Source of the DNA: Streptosporangium sp. NBC_01756
Lineage (GTDB): Bacteria; Actinomycetota; Actinomycetes; Streptosporangiales; Streptosporangiaceae
Direction: 5' to 3'
Assembly (NCBI RefSeq): GCF_035917975.1
Contig: NZ_CP109130.1
Location: 8,556,001-8,620,000 of the forward strand
DNA length: 64,000 nucleotides
Made by a program: the position numbers and the translations under genes. Shown in pieces: positions 37,881 to 51,898 of the stretch (position 1 is the stretch's first letter; each line of letters begins with the position of its first letter). The notes below the pieces were generated by a model. The model ran no database searches, was not told the origin of the DNA, and worked only from the letters and a program-made list of their open reading frames with translations.

Positions 37881-37952
37881 ACGGTACTCGCCGTACCCTA
37901 GTTGCCGGGGGCTAGGGATGACAACCAGAATTGGAGGGTACGGTCGGTATCG
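37881..37952. promoter_or_regulatory. Two operator copies between the glycosidase-like gene and tetR
   Basis: The element AGGGTACGGnnnGTAnCG occurs twice: on the minus strand at 37881-37899 and on the plus strand at 37935-37952. Between them is CCCTAG/CTAGGG (about 37896-37917). One copy lies over each divergent promoter, which fits joint repression by the TetR protein. Confidence 0.55.
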
Positions 37953-37968
37953 ATTTCGGGAAGGGGCC

Positions 37969-38589
37969 ATGGTAGGGGAGTCGAGGGGACAGTCAGGTGC
38001 CGGGCAGACGCGGCGACGCGGAGCCGCCCTGGAGGAGGCGATCCTGCGCGCTGCGGTGGACGAACTCACCGAATCCGGATACGCCGGGTTGACCATGGAC
38101 AAGGTCGCCACCCGTGCCGGCACCAACAAGAACGCCATCTACCGTCGCTGGCCGAACCGCCTCACGCTCGGCATCGCCGCCTATCGGCAACTGGTCACGA
38201 CGGTCCGACCACCCGACACCGGCAGTCTGCGCGGCGATGTCCTTGAGGTGCTACGCCAGGCGAACCGCCACTGGAGCTCCCCCCTCGGCGCGATCCTGCG
38301 TGAACTGTTCGCTGCGGCCGGCGGCGCGTCGGAACTCCTGGCGCAGCTGCAAGAACGTTCCAGCGACGCCGTGGCCGCCCCCTGGCTGACCATCCTGGGG
38401 CGCGCGGTCGCACGCGGTGAAGCTGCCCCCGAAGCGCTCCATCCACGGGTCGCCACCGTGGCCATCGTCCTGCTACGCAATGAATTCGTGGTGCGCGGGG
38501 TCCCTACCGCACCCGACGATGTCCTTGTCGAGATCGTCGACGAGGTGTACCTGCCTTTGGTACGGCGACGCGATCCGGCCAAAAGGTGA
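37969..38589 (+). CDS. TetR-family regulator
   Basis: A 206-residue TetR protein with HTH LTMDKVATRAGTNKNAIYRRW and a TetR_C-like ligand domain. ATG at 37969 is preceded by GGGAAGGGG; earlier in-frame codons (from 37918) would cover the operator. It is divergent from the glycosidase-like gene, and so is its probable regulator. Confidence 0.9.
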   Translation: MVGESRGQSGAGQTRRRGAALEEAILRAAVDELTESGYAGLTMDKVATRAGTNKNAIYRRWPNRLTLGIAAYRQLVTTVRPPDTGSLRGDVLEVLRQANRHWSSPLGAILRELFAAAGGASELLAQLQERSSDAVAAPWLTILGRAVARGEAAPEALHPRVATVAIVLLRNEFVVRGVPTAPDDVLVEIVDEVYLPLVRRRDPAKR

Positions 38590-38635
38590 TCTTCCGCCGG
38601 CGCCCGGAACAGTTCCCGGATCTCCGGCCGGTGGG

Positions 38636-38956
38636 CTACGGCCGCCGCGCCATCAGGAGCAGCCGGGGGCTGCCGAACCGGAACGGTGTGCCGTCGATGT
38701 CGCCGTACGGCTCGACGCCGGTGAACTCGGCCGCGGTGACCAGCCGGACGACCTCCGCCGCGGTGTAGACGTACTGCACCGACGTCCTGCGATGTTCCTG
38801 CGTACCCCGGCGGAAGGTGAACGAGGTGAGCCGGCGGCTGTTCGCCGCGTCGTACTCGTTGGCCGAGACGGCCTCGACTCCGCCGAGCGTCATCGCCGGC
38901 TCCTCCAGGACCAGACCCGGCAGCAGCGACCACCGCTCATCGCTCAACGTTGCCAT
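38636..38956 (-). pseudogene. C-terminal fragment of a SAM-dependent methyltransferase
   Basis: A frame of 106 codons carries the tail typical of small class I methyltransferases: VYTAAEVVRLVTAAEFTGV, GDIDGTPFRFGSPRLLLMAR. The SAM-binding half (GxGxG motif) is absent, because the frame begins at the inverted repeat at 38953. It keeps a possible ATG inside that repeat, so a 106-residue product might still be made, but it could not bind SAM. Probably a truncated gene kept next to its former regulator. Confidence 0.65.
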
Positions 38957-38994
38957 AGACAGTGTCTACGACATTTGGTAGACACTGTCTATGG
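38953..38994. promoter_or_regulatory. 42-bp perfect inverted repeat containing two divergent start codons
   Basis: Seventeen-base arms CCATAGACAGTGTCTAC and the exact complement, around GACATTTG. Each arm is itself a 13-bp palindrome, TAGACA-G/C-TGTCTA. The left arm contains the ATG of the methyltransferase fragment (38954-38956, minus strand). The right arm contains the ATG of tetR (38991-38993). It is very likely the operator of that TetR protein. No ribosome site precedes either ATG, which suggests leaderless transcripts. Confidence 0.85.
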
Positions 38995-39647
38995 AATCGG
39001 AGAGCTCCCTTAGGGAACGGCTGATCGACGTCGGCGTGGAACTTGTGATGACCGATGGAACCGCCTCGCTGGGGCTGCGTGAGATCGCCCGCCGGGCGGG
39101 GGTTTCACACGGGGCTCCGCGCCGGTACTTCCCCACTCATCACGCCCTGCTCTCCGCGATCGCCCAACGCGGTTTCGCGGACCTCGGAGCCCGGTTCGCG
39201 GCCGCGACCGGCGGCACGACGTCGCCGCGCGGTCAGTTGCAGGAGATCGGACGGGCGTACGTCGGTTATGCGCTGGAGCACCGCGGCATGTTCGAGCTGA
39301 TGTTCCGGCACGACCTGCTCGACAGCGAGAAGCACGCATCGGACCAGCCGAGGCTCCGGGAGTCGACTCTCCCGTTGTTCGAGCTCATCGTCGGGCTCGT
39401 CGTCCGGTACCGAACGGAGCAGGACGCCGCGCACCGGCCCGGCGCGCCGAACGAGGCCGGGCCGCCGGCAGCCGTGACGGCCGCAGCCCTCTGGTCGAAC
39501 CTGCACGGCGTCGCCCAACTCTGGTCCTGGGGCAGCCTGCAACTCGCCCTCGGCGCCACGCCACCGGGCGGAACACCCGGTGGCGACGATCTCGACCGGC
39601 TCGTCGCGGCGGCCCTGGACGCTCATCTCGGCGCGGCGAACTCATGA
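38991..39647 (+). CDS. TetR-family regulator with WHG-type C-terminal domain
   Basis: A 218-residue TetR protein: HTH LGLREIARRAGVSHGAPRRYF, then a WHG-like ligand domain (YVGYALEHRGMFELMF, LWSNLHGVAQLW). Its ATG lies in the right arm of the 42-bp inverted repeat with no ribosome site, so translation is probably leaderless. Its stop overlaps the start of the MFS gene (ATGA), making one autoregulated regulator/exporter operon. Confidence 0.93.
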   Translation: MESESSLRERLIDVGVELVMTDGTASLGLREIARRAGVSHGAPRRYFPTHHALLSAIAQRGFADLGARFAAATGGTTSPRGQLQEIGRAYVGYALEHRGMFELMFRHDLLDSEKHASDQPRLRESTLPLFELIVGLVVRYRTEQDAAHRPGAPNEAGPPAAVTAAALWSNLHGVAQLWSWGSLQLALGATPPGGTPGGDDLDRLVAAALDAHLGAANS

Positions 39648-41059
39648 CCGCAACCGTACGGCCGCGCCTCGCACTCCTGGTCAGTGTGGCCGGCGCGATG
39701 ATCGTCGCACTGGACGGCACAGTACTGATTGTGGCGCAGCCCAGCCTGCAACGCGAGTTCGGCGCGAGCGTGGCGCAGGTCCAGTGGACAAGTACCAGTT
39801 ACCTGCTCGCGGTGGCCGCGCTGCTCGTCATCGCCGGGCGCCTCGGCGACCGGTACGGGCACCCGCGGCTGTTGTTCGTCGGTGTGCTCGGCTTCGCGCT
39901 CTCCTCGGCCGGCATCGCGCTCGCGCCCGGCGTCGGGTGGGTGATCGGCCTGCGCGCCGTACAGGGCCTGTTCGGTGCGCTCCTCCAGCCGGCGACACTC
40001 GCGCTGCTGAGGCTGGCGTACCCGGCGGACCGGCTCGGTACGCCGGTGGCCATCCGTACCAGCGCGATCGGAGTGGCCGCGGCGGCCGGTCCGGTACTCG
40101 GGGGTGTCCTCGTCGCGCACCTGGGCTGGCGTGCCATGTTCGTGGTCAACATCCCGATCGCGGTCGCGATCGCCGCAGTCACCCTCGCCATACGGGCGCC
40201 GGCGCCTCCGCGTACCGGATCCCAGCGGCTCGACCTCACCGGCGCGGCCCTGCTTGCGACCGTGCTCGCGCTCTTGGTGCACACTCTGGTCGGCGTATCG
40301 GTGAACGGGTGGATCGCCGCCCCGACACTGCTCGGGCTCGTCGCCGTCGTGGGCGTCGCGGCGGTCCTCGTCGGGCACGAACGCCGTACCGCGCACCCGA
40401 TCGTGCCGCCGGTCGTGGCGCGGTCGGTACCGGTGGCGGCATCGATGGCGATCCTGCTGGTCACCACCGGCGGTATGTTCGGTGCGCTGTTCGTGGCCAC
40501 GTTCTTCTTCCAGGACGTGCTCGGACTCGACCCGCTCGCCAGTGGGCTGCGGGCACTCCCGCTGACCGCGCTCATGGTCCTCGGTGCGCCCGCCGCGAGC
40601 GCCGCGCTGCGCCGGTACGGCCCGCGCCGCACCGCGGTCGCCGGTACCGTTCTCATCGTCCTTGGCATCGCGGGTCTGTCCCAGCTCGGTCCCACCAGCA
40701 CGTGGATGGTCACCGGCGCGGCCTTCGCCGTACTCGGTGCGGGGTTCGCCACAGTGATGGTCACCGCCACCGGGACCGTCGTCGGTGAGGCGCCGCCCGG
40801 GTACGCCGGGGTCATCGGGGGGCTCAAGCAGACCGCCACGAACGTCGGCCCGACCTTCGGTATCGCCGTCGCCGCCGGCATGATGCCGCTGAGCTCGTCG
40901 GCCGCCGGTTCTCCGGCGATGGGCCCCACCCTGATGATCCTCGCCGGACTCGCCTCTCTCGCCCTGCTGCCGGCGTCACTGCTGCCCCCGCATCCAGCCC
41001 GCCGCGCGAAAGGCGGCACGGCCGCCCCAGCCGATCACGACGTCCACACCGTCGGCTGA
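39644..41059 (+). CDS. MFS multidrug exporter (DHA2 type)
   Basis: A 471-residue exporter with about 14 transmembrane helices. It shows the DHA2 mark IVALDGTVLIVAQPSL, motif A GRLGDRYGHPRLL, and motif C GVAAAAGPVLGGVLVAHLGW. Translationally coupled to the preceding TetR gene, it should export the ligand that this regulator senses. It differs clearly from the MFS protein at 31380, so it is not a local duplicate. Confidence 0.93.
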   Translation: MTATVRPRLALLVSVAGAMIVALDGTVLIVAQPSLQREFGASVAQVQWTSTSYLLAVAALLVIAGRLGDRYGHPRLLFVGVLGFALSSAGIALAPGVGWVIGLRAVQGLFGALLQPATLALLRLAYPADRLGTPVAIRTSAIGVAAAAGPVLGGVLVAHLGWRAMFVVNIPIAVAIAAVTLAIRAPAPPRTGSQRLDLTGAALLATVLALLVHTLVGVSVNGWIAAPTLLGLVAVVGVAAVLVGHERRTAHPIVPPVVARSVPVAASMAILLVTTGGMFGALFVATFFFQDVLGLDPLASGLRALPLTALMVLGAPAASAALRRYGPRRTAVAGTVLIVLGIAGLSQLGPTSTWMVTGAAFAVLGAGFATVMVTATGTVVGEAPPGYAGVIGGLKQTATNVGPTFGIAVAAGMMPLSSSAAGSPAMGPTLMILAGLASLALLPASLLPPHPARRAKGGTAAPADHDVHTVG

Positions 41060-41155
41060 CCAGCACGCGACGCGGACCTCAGACTCCGACCAGCCGGGTC
41101 CGCCGGCTCCGTCGACCACCCGCATCATCGTGAAACGATCGGTAGGGTCGGTGGC

Positions 41156-41791
41156 ATGCACGATGTACGGGTGCTGTTGATCGGCGGGACGTCGAACGCC
41201 GGGAAGTCGACCGTTGCCCAAGCGGTGGCGAAGAAGCTCGGGTTCGAGGTCCAGTCGACGGACAAGCTGGCACGGCACCCGGGGCGGCCCTGGAGAACGC
41301 CGGAGTGGGAGGTGCCGCCGCACGTCGCCGAGCACTACGGATCGCTCACGGTCGACGAGTTGATCACGTCAGTTCTCGGTCACTATGAACGGCTGTGGCC
41401 TCGCATCGAGGACCTGATCACGGCCTACGCGACCGGGGGCACCGTCGGGGCGGGACTGGTCCTGGAGGGGTCGGCGCTCTGGCCCGTCCGCGTCGCGAAG
41501 CTGAAGGTCCCGCACACGGTCGCCGTATGGCTCACCGCGGACGACATCGTCCTTCGCGCCCGGATGCATGCGGCCGGCCACTACGAAGCGGCGACGGAAG
41601 AGGAGCGGCACCTGATGGACAAGTTCCTCGCCCGTACCGAGCGATATCAGACGCTCATGCTGGATGCCGTCGACAGGTTGGGCCTGGATCGCCTCGACGT
41701 GGGCGGCCGATCCGTCCCGGAGCTGGTCGATGCGGTGCTCGCGACCGTCGACGCGCAAAAGACGACAGGGCGGTCGTCCAGCGGGCGGTGA
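41156..41791 (+). CDS. P-loop kinase-like protein (2-phosphoglycerate kinase/zeta-toxin-like fold)
   Basis: A 211-residue cytoplasmic protein with a Walker A motif near the start, LLIGGTSNAGKST (Lys17), a STDKLARHPGRPW segment typical of nucleoside or small-molecule kinases, GLVLEGSALWPV, and a lid-like helix LRARMHAAGHYE. It probably phosphorylates a small molecule; the substrate is unknown. It has its own promoter region after the MFS gene (96-bp gap) and no partner. Confidence 0.75.
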   Translation: MHDVRVLLIGGTSNAGKSTVAQAVAKKLGFEVQSTDKLARHPGRPWRTPEWEVPPHVAEHYGSLTVDELITSVLGHYERLWPRIEDLITAYATGGTVGAGLVLEGSALWPVRVAKLKVPHTVAVWLTADDIVLRARMHAAGHYEAATEEERHLMDKFLARTERYQTLMLDAVDRLGLDRLDVGGRSVPELVDAVLATVDAQKTTGRSSSGR

Positions 41792-42070
41792 TCAGGCCCG
41801 CTTGCCGTCTTTGTCGCTGCGTGACAAACGGAGCACCCTCACTCGCGGCTAGTCTGAACGGGCCCCCGAGTCCACGAGCCGCCACGAGACCAAGGTCACA
41901 CCGGTCCCATGGCACACCACCCCGGCGGGCGCGTTTGTGCGATCCCCACAACTCCGGCCGCGAAACACGTTTAGTCCCCGCCATTCCGGTATCCGGGGAC
42001 AGCCGAGAGCATGTACCCCGGTTGTGGTAAGGACGGCCGCCGTATTCATTGTCTTCGAAAGGTCCGCTCA

Positions 42071-47560
<5,490 letters not shown>

Positions 47561-47570
47561 CCTGGTCATG

Positions 47571-47613
47571 AAGCCGGACGCCCGTGCCCTTCCGGGGCGG
47601 GCGTCCGGCTTTT
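47571..47613 (+). terminator. Intrinsic terminator of the carboxylase gene
   Basis: Perfect 14-bp stem AAGCCGGACGCCCG with its complement (47598-47611), a 13-base loop and a short T-run (47610-47613). It starts 11 bases after the stop codon. This is the most classical rho-independent terminator of the window. Confidence 0.9.
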
Positions 47614-47672
47614 CGCGTTCCTGCGGAGACGTACCGCGGTGCCCTGTCCCTGGTTTTCTGTCGGAGGGATGC

Positions 47673-48506
47673 TCAGGTGGGGGCGGTGAGCAGGATGATC
47701 CCGAGAGTCACGGTCACCGCGGCCGCGACCCGGCGCCATCCGAAGCGTTCGGAGAAGAAGACGGCGCCGATGATCGCGCCCCACACGACACTGGTTTCGC
47801 GTAGCGCGGCGACCTGGGCCAGCGGGCTACGGGTCTGGGCCCACACCACGATGGCGTAGGCGAGCAGGGACACGATGCCGCCCGCCGCCGGCATCTGCCA
47901 GCCGGTACGCAGCGCGGGGGTGAGGGCGCGGCCGCGCACGGCCAGAGCCATGAGGGCGACCACGGATCCCTCCAGGAGGAACAGCCAGGCGATGTAGGGC
48001 AGCGGATGAGAGGTACGTCGCACGCCGAGCCCGTCCACGACGGTGTAGGCCGCGATCGACAGACCGGTCAGCAGTGCGGCGGTGACGGCCGGGCCGGTGA
48101 CAGTGGTGCGGTGCCGGGCGACGGCGAGCGCGACCAGTCCACCGCACACCACGACCAGGCCGGTGGACTGGAGCGGGCTCAGCCGCTCGCCCAGCACGGC
48201 ACCGGCGACGGCGACCAGAAACGGCGCGCTGCCCCGCGCCAGCGGGTAGACCTGACCGAAGTCGCCGAGGTCATAGGAGCGGATCAGCAGCGCGGTATAG
48301 GCGACCTGCAGGACCACCGAGGTGAGCAGGAACGGCCAGGCCGGTCCCGCCGGCGGCCCGGCGGCCACCGCGACCGGCAGGGACACCAGCGCGGAGGCGG
48401 CGCCCATCACCGCGAACGCGGCATACCGGTCAGGGACCGCTTTGGCCAGCGCGTTCCAGACGGCGTGCAGAAGCCCGGCGAACAGGACGGCGAGTGCGGT
48501 GACCAT
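47673..48506 (-). CDS. EamA/DMT-superfamily transporter
   Basis: A 277-residue membrane protein with ten predicted helices in two EamA repeats (first LFAGLLHAVWNALAKAVPDR; second GLSIAAYTVVDGLGVRR, and LRETSVVWGAIIGAVFFSER). These transport small metabolites such as amino acids or nucleosides, often outward. ATG at 48506 follows GGTGGGG. It is divergent from the ArsR-family gene, with an inverted repeat between them, so it is probably the target of that regulator. Confidence 0.92.
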   Translation of the reverse strand: MVTALAVLFAGLLHAVWNALAKAVPDRYAAFAVMGAASALVSLPVAVAAGPPAGPAWPFLLTSVVLQVAYTALLIRSYDLGDFGQVYPLARGSAPFLVAVAGAVLGERLSPLQSTGLVVVCGGLVALAVARHRTTVTGPAVTAALLTGLSIAAYTVVDGLGVRRTSHPLPYIAWLFLLEGSVVALMALAVRGRALTPALRTGWQMPAAGGIVSLLAYAIVVWAQTRSPLAQVAALRETSVVWGAIIGAVFFSERFGWRRVAAAVTVTLGIILLTAPT

Positions 48507-48523
48507 GGTGCTCACCCCACCGT

Positions 48524-48543
48524 CTGTCCGGCCGGGCCGACAG
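48524..48543. promoter_or_regulatory. Candidate ArsR operator between the DMT transporter and regulator genes
   Basis: Inverted repeat CTGTC/GACAG around a GGCC/GGCC-like centre, in the only 56 bases between the two divergent genes. It must lie within both promoters. Confidence 0.45.
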
Positions 48544-48562
48544 TGATTTAGCCTGGGCCTCA

Positions 48563-49528
48563 ATGCACGAGCTGATCCTGGACGTCGGCGACCTCGCCGA
48601 GACCCGCTTCGCCCTCTCCCCACTGCTGGAGACGGTGCTCAGCCTGCGCATCTGGCACCAGCCCGGCTACTACGTCCGGCAACGCCCTTGGCTGGCGGCG
48701 GCCGCACGTGGTCTCGGCGACCTCGACATCACTTTGCTGCTGGCCCTGGTCGGCCCCCGCCGGCTCGTCCCGGACTTCCTCACCCCGCGCCCGGGGCGTC
48801 CGTTCACCGATTTCACCACCGAACTGGACCGCGCCCGTGCCTGCGACCCCGACCGGGTCGCCGCCGACATCCGTGCAGCCCACGCCGGTGGCACCCTCCC
48901 CGACCTGCTGGGTTCCGAGCTACGGCGGCCCGCTCGCCTGCGCGACCGGCTCGCCGACCTGCTGCAGACCTACTGGACCGTGACGATCGCCCCGCACTGG
49001 CCGCGTCTGCGCGGCGTGCTGGAAGCCGACCTACGCTATCGGGCCTCCCGTCTGGCCGACGGGGGCGCCGCCCTGCTGTTCGCCGACCTGGACCCCGCCA
49101 TCACCTTCCACCACGGGCGGCTGCGCACCCGCCTGAACATCCCCCACATCGACACCCGCACCCCCGTCACTGGCCGCGGCCTCTGCTTGGTCCCGACTCT
49201 GTTCGTCAACGCCCCCGGCACTCCCAACAACCCCGAGCATCCGCCGATGATCATTTATCCGGCGCGTGGGTCCGCCATCGCCTGGCAGCCGCCCCCGCCG
49301 GCGCCGGCCGTCCTGGCCGCGCTCATCGGCGCGCCCAAGGCCGCCATCCTGACCGCCCTGGTCCAGCCCCGTTCCACCACCGACCTGGCCCACCTGCTCG
49401 CCGTCACCCCCAGCGCGATCTCCCACCACCTGAAGACGCTGCACGCCGCAGGACTGGTGGGCCGAGCCCGCGCCGGGCGCAGCGTCCTGTACACCCGCAC
49501 CGCTCTCGCCGACCAACTCACCTCCTGA
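48563..49528 (+). CDS. ArsR-family regulator with DUF5937-type N-terminal domain
   Basis: A 321-residue protein. The first 220 residues or so form a helical region (LETVLSLRIWHQPG, ADLRYRASRLADGG) of the DUF5937 type found fused to regulators in actinobacteria. The C-terminal 80 residues are an ArsR winged helix: TTDLAHLLAVTPSAISHHLKTLHAAGLV. No metal-binding CxC is seen in it. The ATG follows no ribosome site, so the message may be leaderless. It probably controls the divergent DMT transporter. Confidence 0.85.
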   Translation: MHELILDVGDLAETRFALSPLLETVLSLRIWHQPGYYVRQRPWLAAAARGLGDLDITLLLALVGPRRLVPDFLTPRPGRPFTDFTTELDRARACDPDRVAADIRAAHAGGTLPDLLGSELRRPARLRDRLADLLQTYWTVTIAPHWPRLRGVLEADLRYRASRLADGGAALLFADLDPAITFHHGRLRTRLNIPHIDTRTPVTGRGLCLVPTLFVNAPGTPNNPEHPPMIIYPARGSAIAWQPPPPAPAVLAALIGAPKAAILTALVQPRSTTDLAHLLAVTPSAISHHLKTLHAAGLVGRARAGRSVLYTRTALADQLTS

Positions 49529-49673
49529 CCCTGGCCGTCAACCGGTGCCCAGCCGAGCCGGCAGTGCACAGGGGAGCCGGGCTTACCGGTGTGCGCCTGC
49601 CGCCGCCGCGCGAATCACCATCCCCTACCTGACATCATCATGAAAATTCACCACAAGTCGGTTGTTGATATCA

Positions 49674-49716
49674 CTTGATCAAAAATGCCGATCGCGATAC
49701 CTTGCCGATGATCAAG
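49674..49716. promoter_or_regulatory. Inverted repeat upstream of the prenyl-synthase operon
   Basis: CTTGATCA (49674-49681) and TGATCAAG (49709-49716), 27 bases apart, within an AT-richer patch (about 49640-49720) that is the likely promoter of the four-gene operon. Confidence 0.4.
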
Positions 49717-49763
49717 GAGCAACGCCTTGGTCCCCCGTACCGCGATGAAAGAGACAGCGGCTG

Positions 49764-50330
49764 ATGCGCGACCATCCCCCTCGACCGGCCGCTGTGACGC
49801 GGCGGACCATGCTCCGCGCGTCGGGCGCGGCAGGCTCCACTCTGATCATCGGTATGGCTCTGCCCACCCCTGCCGCCGCCGCTGCCGACGAGGCGTTGTC
49901 GCCCCAGCAGCGGGAGATGGTGCTGCAGGTGGCCAAGGCCGGAGCGATCTACCCGATCGAGGTCCCGAGCTTCGGCGAGCGCGGTACGGCGAGCAGCCGT
50001 GTCACCGCCTCCCGGCTCAAGGACGCCGAGGTCAGGCTGCAACCGGCCCGGCTGGCGGCGGTCCGCACCGGGGCGGACCTCCTGATCTCCCAGGGCCTCC
50101 TGGCCGCGCCACGTCCGGCGCTGCTCGCGGGCATCGGCCGGGCCGCCGCCACGGCGGCGCCCGCTGAGCGGCAGGCCCTGATCGCGGTGGCCGCACTGGG
50201 CGCGGCCACCGTCTCCCGCCATCTCGACCCCGCCTCCGACAGTCCCGCGACCGTGTGGATCGGCGGACTGGCTCACCTGCACGACCGCGGTATGCAGCCC
50301 AGCATCCTGCGGCACCTGGAGACCCGATGA
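49764..50330 (+). CDS. Tat-exported protein of unknown function
   Basis: A 188-residue protein with a twin-arginine signal (TRRTMLRASG, then a hydrophobic stretch to PTPAAAAA, about residue 40). The mature part is helical and alanine-rich: LSPQQREMVLQVAKAGAIYP, then ALIAVAALGAATVSRHLDP. I see no known domain or cysteines. It is the first gene of the operon and overlaps the protease gene by ATGA. It might be a partner or substrate of that protease (inference). Confidence 0.7.
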   Translation: MRDHPPRPAAVTRRTMLRASGAAGSTLIIGMALPTPAAAAADEALSPQQREMVLQVAKAGAIYPIEVPSFGERGTASSRVTASRLKDAEVRLQPARLAAVRTGADLLISQGLLAAPRPALLAGIGRAAATAAPAERQALIAVAALGAATVSRHLDPASDSPATVWIGGLAHLHDRGMQPSILRHLETR

Positions 50331-51898
50331 ACCTCAACCAGGACACCCAGGCCCGGCTGCACCGGGGCAAGCGGAAGATCCTCGACGACTTCGGCGCCGA
50401 TCCCAACGTCACCGGCGCCGGCATCGGCTTCCGCCGCCGCGACGGACAGTGGACCGATGAGCCCGCGGTCGTGGTCCTGGTCGCCAAGAAGCGCCCCGAG
50501 GCTCTCGTGTCCAATCGCCGGCTGCTGCCGAGAACCGTCGAGGTGGACGGGAGCCCCTGCGAAGTCGACGTGATCGAGGCCGGCCCGTTCCGCATGGGCC
50601 GCGTCAGCGATCCCGCACGGGAGGTGACGCCGGCGGCCGTCGTGGGGGTAACCGGACGCATGCGGCCGCCACGGCCGGGCTGCAGCATCTCCAACCCCCT
50701 GGACGGCGACACTGCGGGGACACTCGGGCTGTTCGTGCTTGACAAGACGGACGGCACGGTGTGCCTGATGTCCAACAACCACGTGATGGCCCGCATGGGC
50801 AAGGGCGTCAAAGGCGAGAAGATCACCCAGCCGGGGGTCCACGACGGCGGTACGGCGGCGAAGGACACGATCGCCACGCTGAAGCGCTGGGTCCCCATCA
50901 CCACGGCCGGCACGAAGATCGACGCCGCCATCGCCCAGCTCGTCGACCAGATGAACCTGTCCCTGCAGCCCGCTCTCGACCGCATGCCCCCGCTGGGGGT
51001 CAAGCACCCGGCCGTCGGCATCTTCACCGGCGGTGACGACTACGGGACCGGCGTGATCACCAGGATCGACCTCGCGCTCACCGCTCTCAACGTGGTGCCC
51101 GCCATTGCCGCCCCGGACGGCAGGGTGGCGGCCGCTCCTCCTGAGGCGGTGAAGGCCCCCGAGCCGTTCATGAACATCGAGAAGGTGGGCCGGACCTCGG
51201 GCTACACCTCCAGCATGATCACCGCCATCGGCGTCGAGTCGGTCATCCTGACCCCCCTCGGGATGGTCCTCTACACCGATCTCGCCCTCACCGATCGCTT
51301 CGGCCTCGCCGGCGACTCCGGATCGGTGGTGTTCCACGGCGGCGAGGGCAACACGCTGGTCGAGCCCGAAAATCAGAGTTCGTGCCCGCTCCTCGGGAGC
51401 ATCGGGAGTTATTACGGCTTGCCGCTGACCGGGGACAACGACCTCGCCGACGACCTCCGGGACAACTTCCTCGCCCAGAGCCTGGTCGGCAGGCTCCTGA
51501 TCCGCATCCCCTACATCAACCAGCAGTCGGTGATCGACCGGCTGCAGGGAAAGCAGGCCACGGGGAACGAGCGCTCCTACGCCTCGCAGTACTACGAGAA
51601 GTACCACGACTTCATGGCCACCGTGCTGGCCGACCCGAACTCGACCGCCGTCGTCACGCAGGAGAACCTCGACGACGCCGCCTTCGTCATCTACGGCCTG
51701 GCCCAGTCGGTGCTGACGCCGGAGGAGGCCCAGGTCGCCTACACCCTCCTTCAGGAGGCACTGCTGCCCACCCTGGGCATGAACCGCCGCCAGGTCCTGG
51801 AGTATATGAACGGCCATGACCTGTACACGCTCGTCTACGACGAGATCGCCAAGGTGCCCACCATCGAGACGAACGGCCCCATCGAACTACCGCGATGA
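50327..51898 (+). CDS. Trypsin-fold serine protease, cytoplasmic by sequence
   Basis: A 523-residue protein without a signal peptide. A plausible catalytic triad is His152 in MSNNHVMAR, Asp199 in KIDAAIAQL and Ser331 in FGLAGDSGSVVFHG, in the order and spacing of chymotrypsin-fold proteases. The N-terminal 100 residues (VTGAGIGFRRRDG, PAVVVLVAKKRP) resemble the start of bacterial trypsin-like proteins annotated only as hypothetical, and the C-terminal 170 residues are helical. ATG at 50327 overlaps the previous stop, and its stop overlaps the prenyl synthase start. Its partner or target is unknown. Confidence 0.72.
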   Translation: MNLNQDTQARLHRGKRKILDDFGADPNVTGAGIGFRRRDGQWTDEPAVVVLVAKKRPEALVSNRRLLPRTVEVDGSPCEVDVIEAGPFRMGRVSDPAREVTPAAVVGVTGRMRPPRPGCSISNPLDGDTAGTLGLFVLDKTDGTVCLMSNNHVMARMGKGVKGEKITQPGVHDGGTAAKDTIATLKRWVPITTAGTKIDAAIAQLVDQMNLSLQPALDRMPPLGVKHPAVGIFTGGDDYGTGVITRIDLALTALNVVPAIAAPDGRVAAAPPEAVKAPEPFMNIEKVGRTSGYTSSMITAIGVESVILTPLGMVLYTDLALTDRFGLAGDSGSVVFHGGEGNTLVEPENQSSCPLLGSIGSYYGLPLTGDNDLADDLRDNFLAQSLVGRLLIRIPYINQQSVIDRLQGKQATGNERSYASQYYEKYHDFMATVLADPNSTAVVTQENLDDAAFVIYGLAQSVLTPEEAQVAYTLLQEALLPTLGMNRRQVLEYMNGHDLYTLVYDEIAKVPTIETNGPIELPR

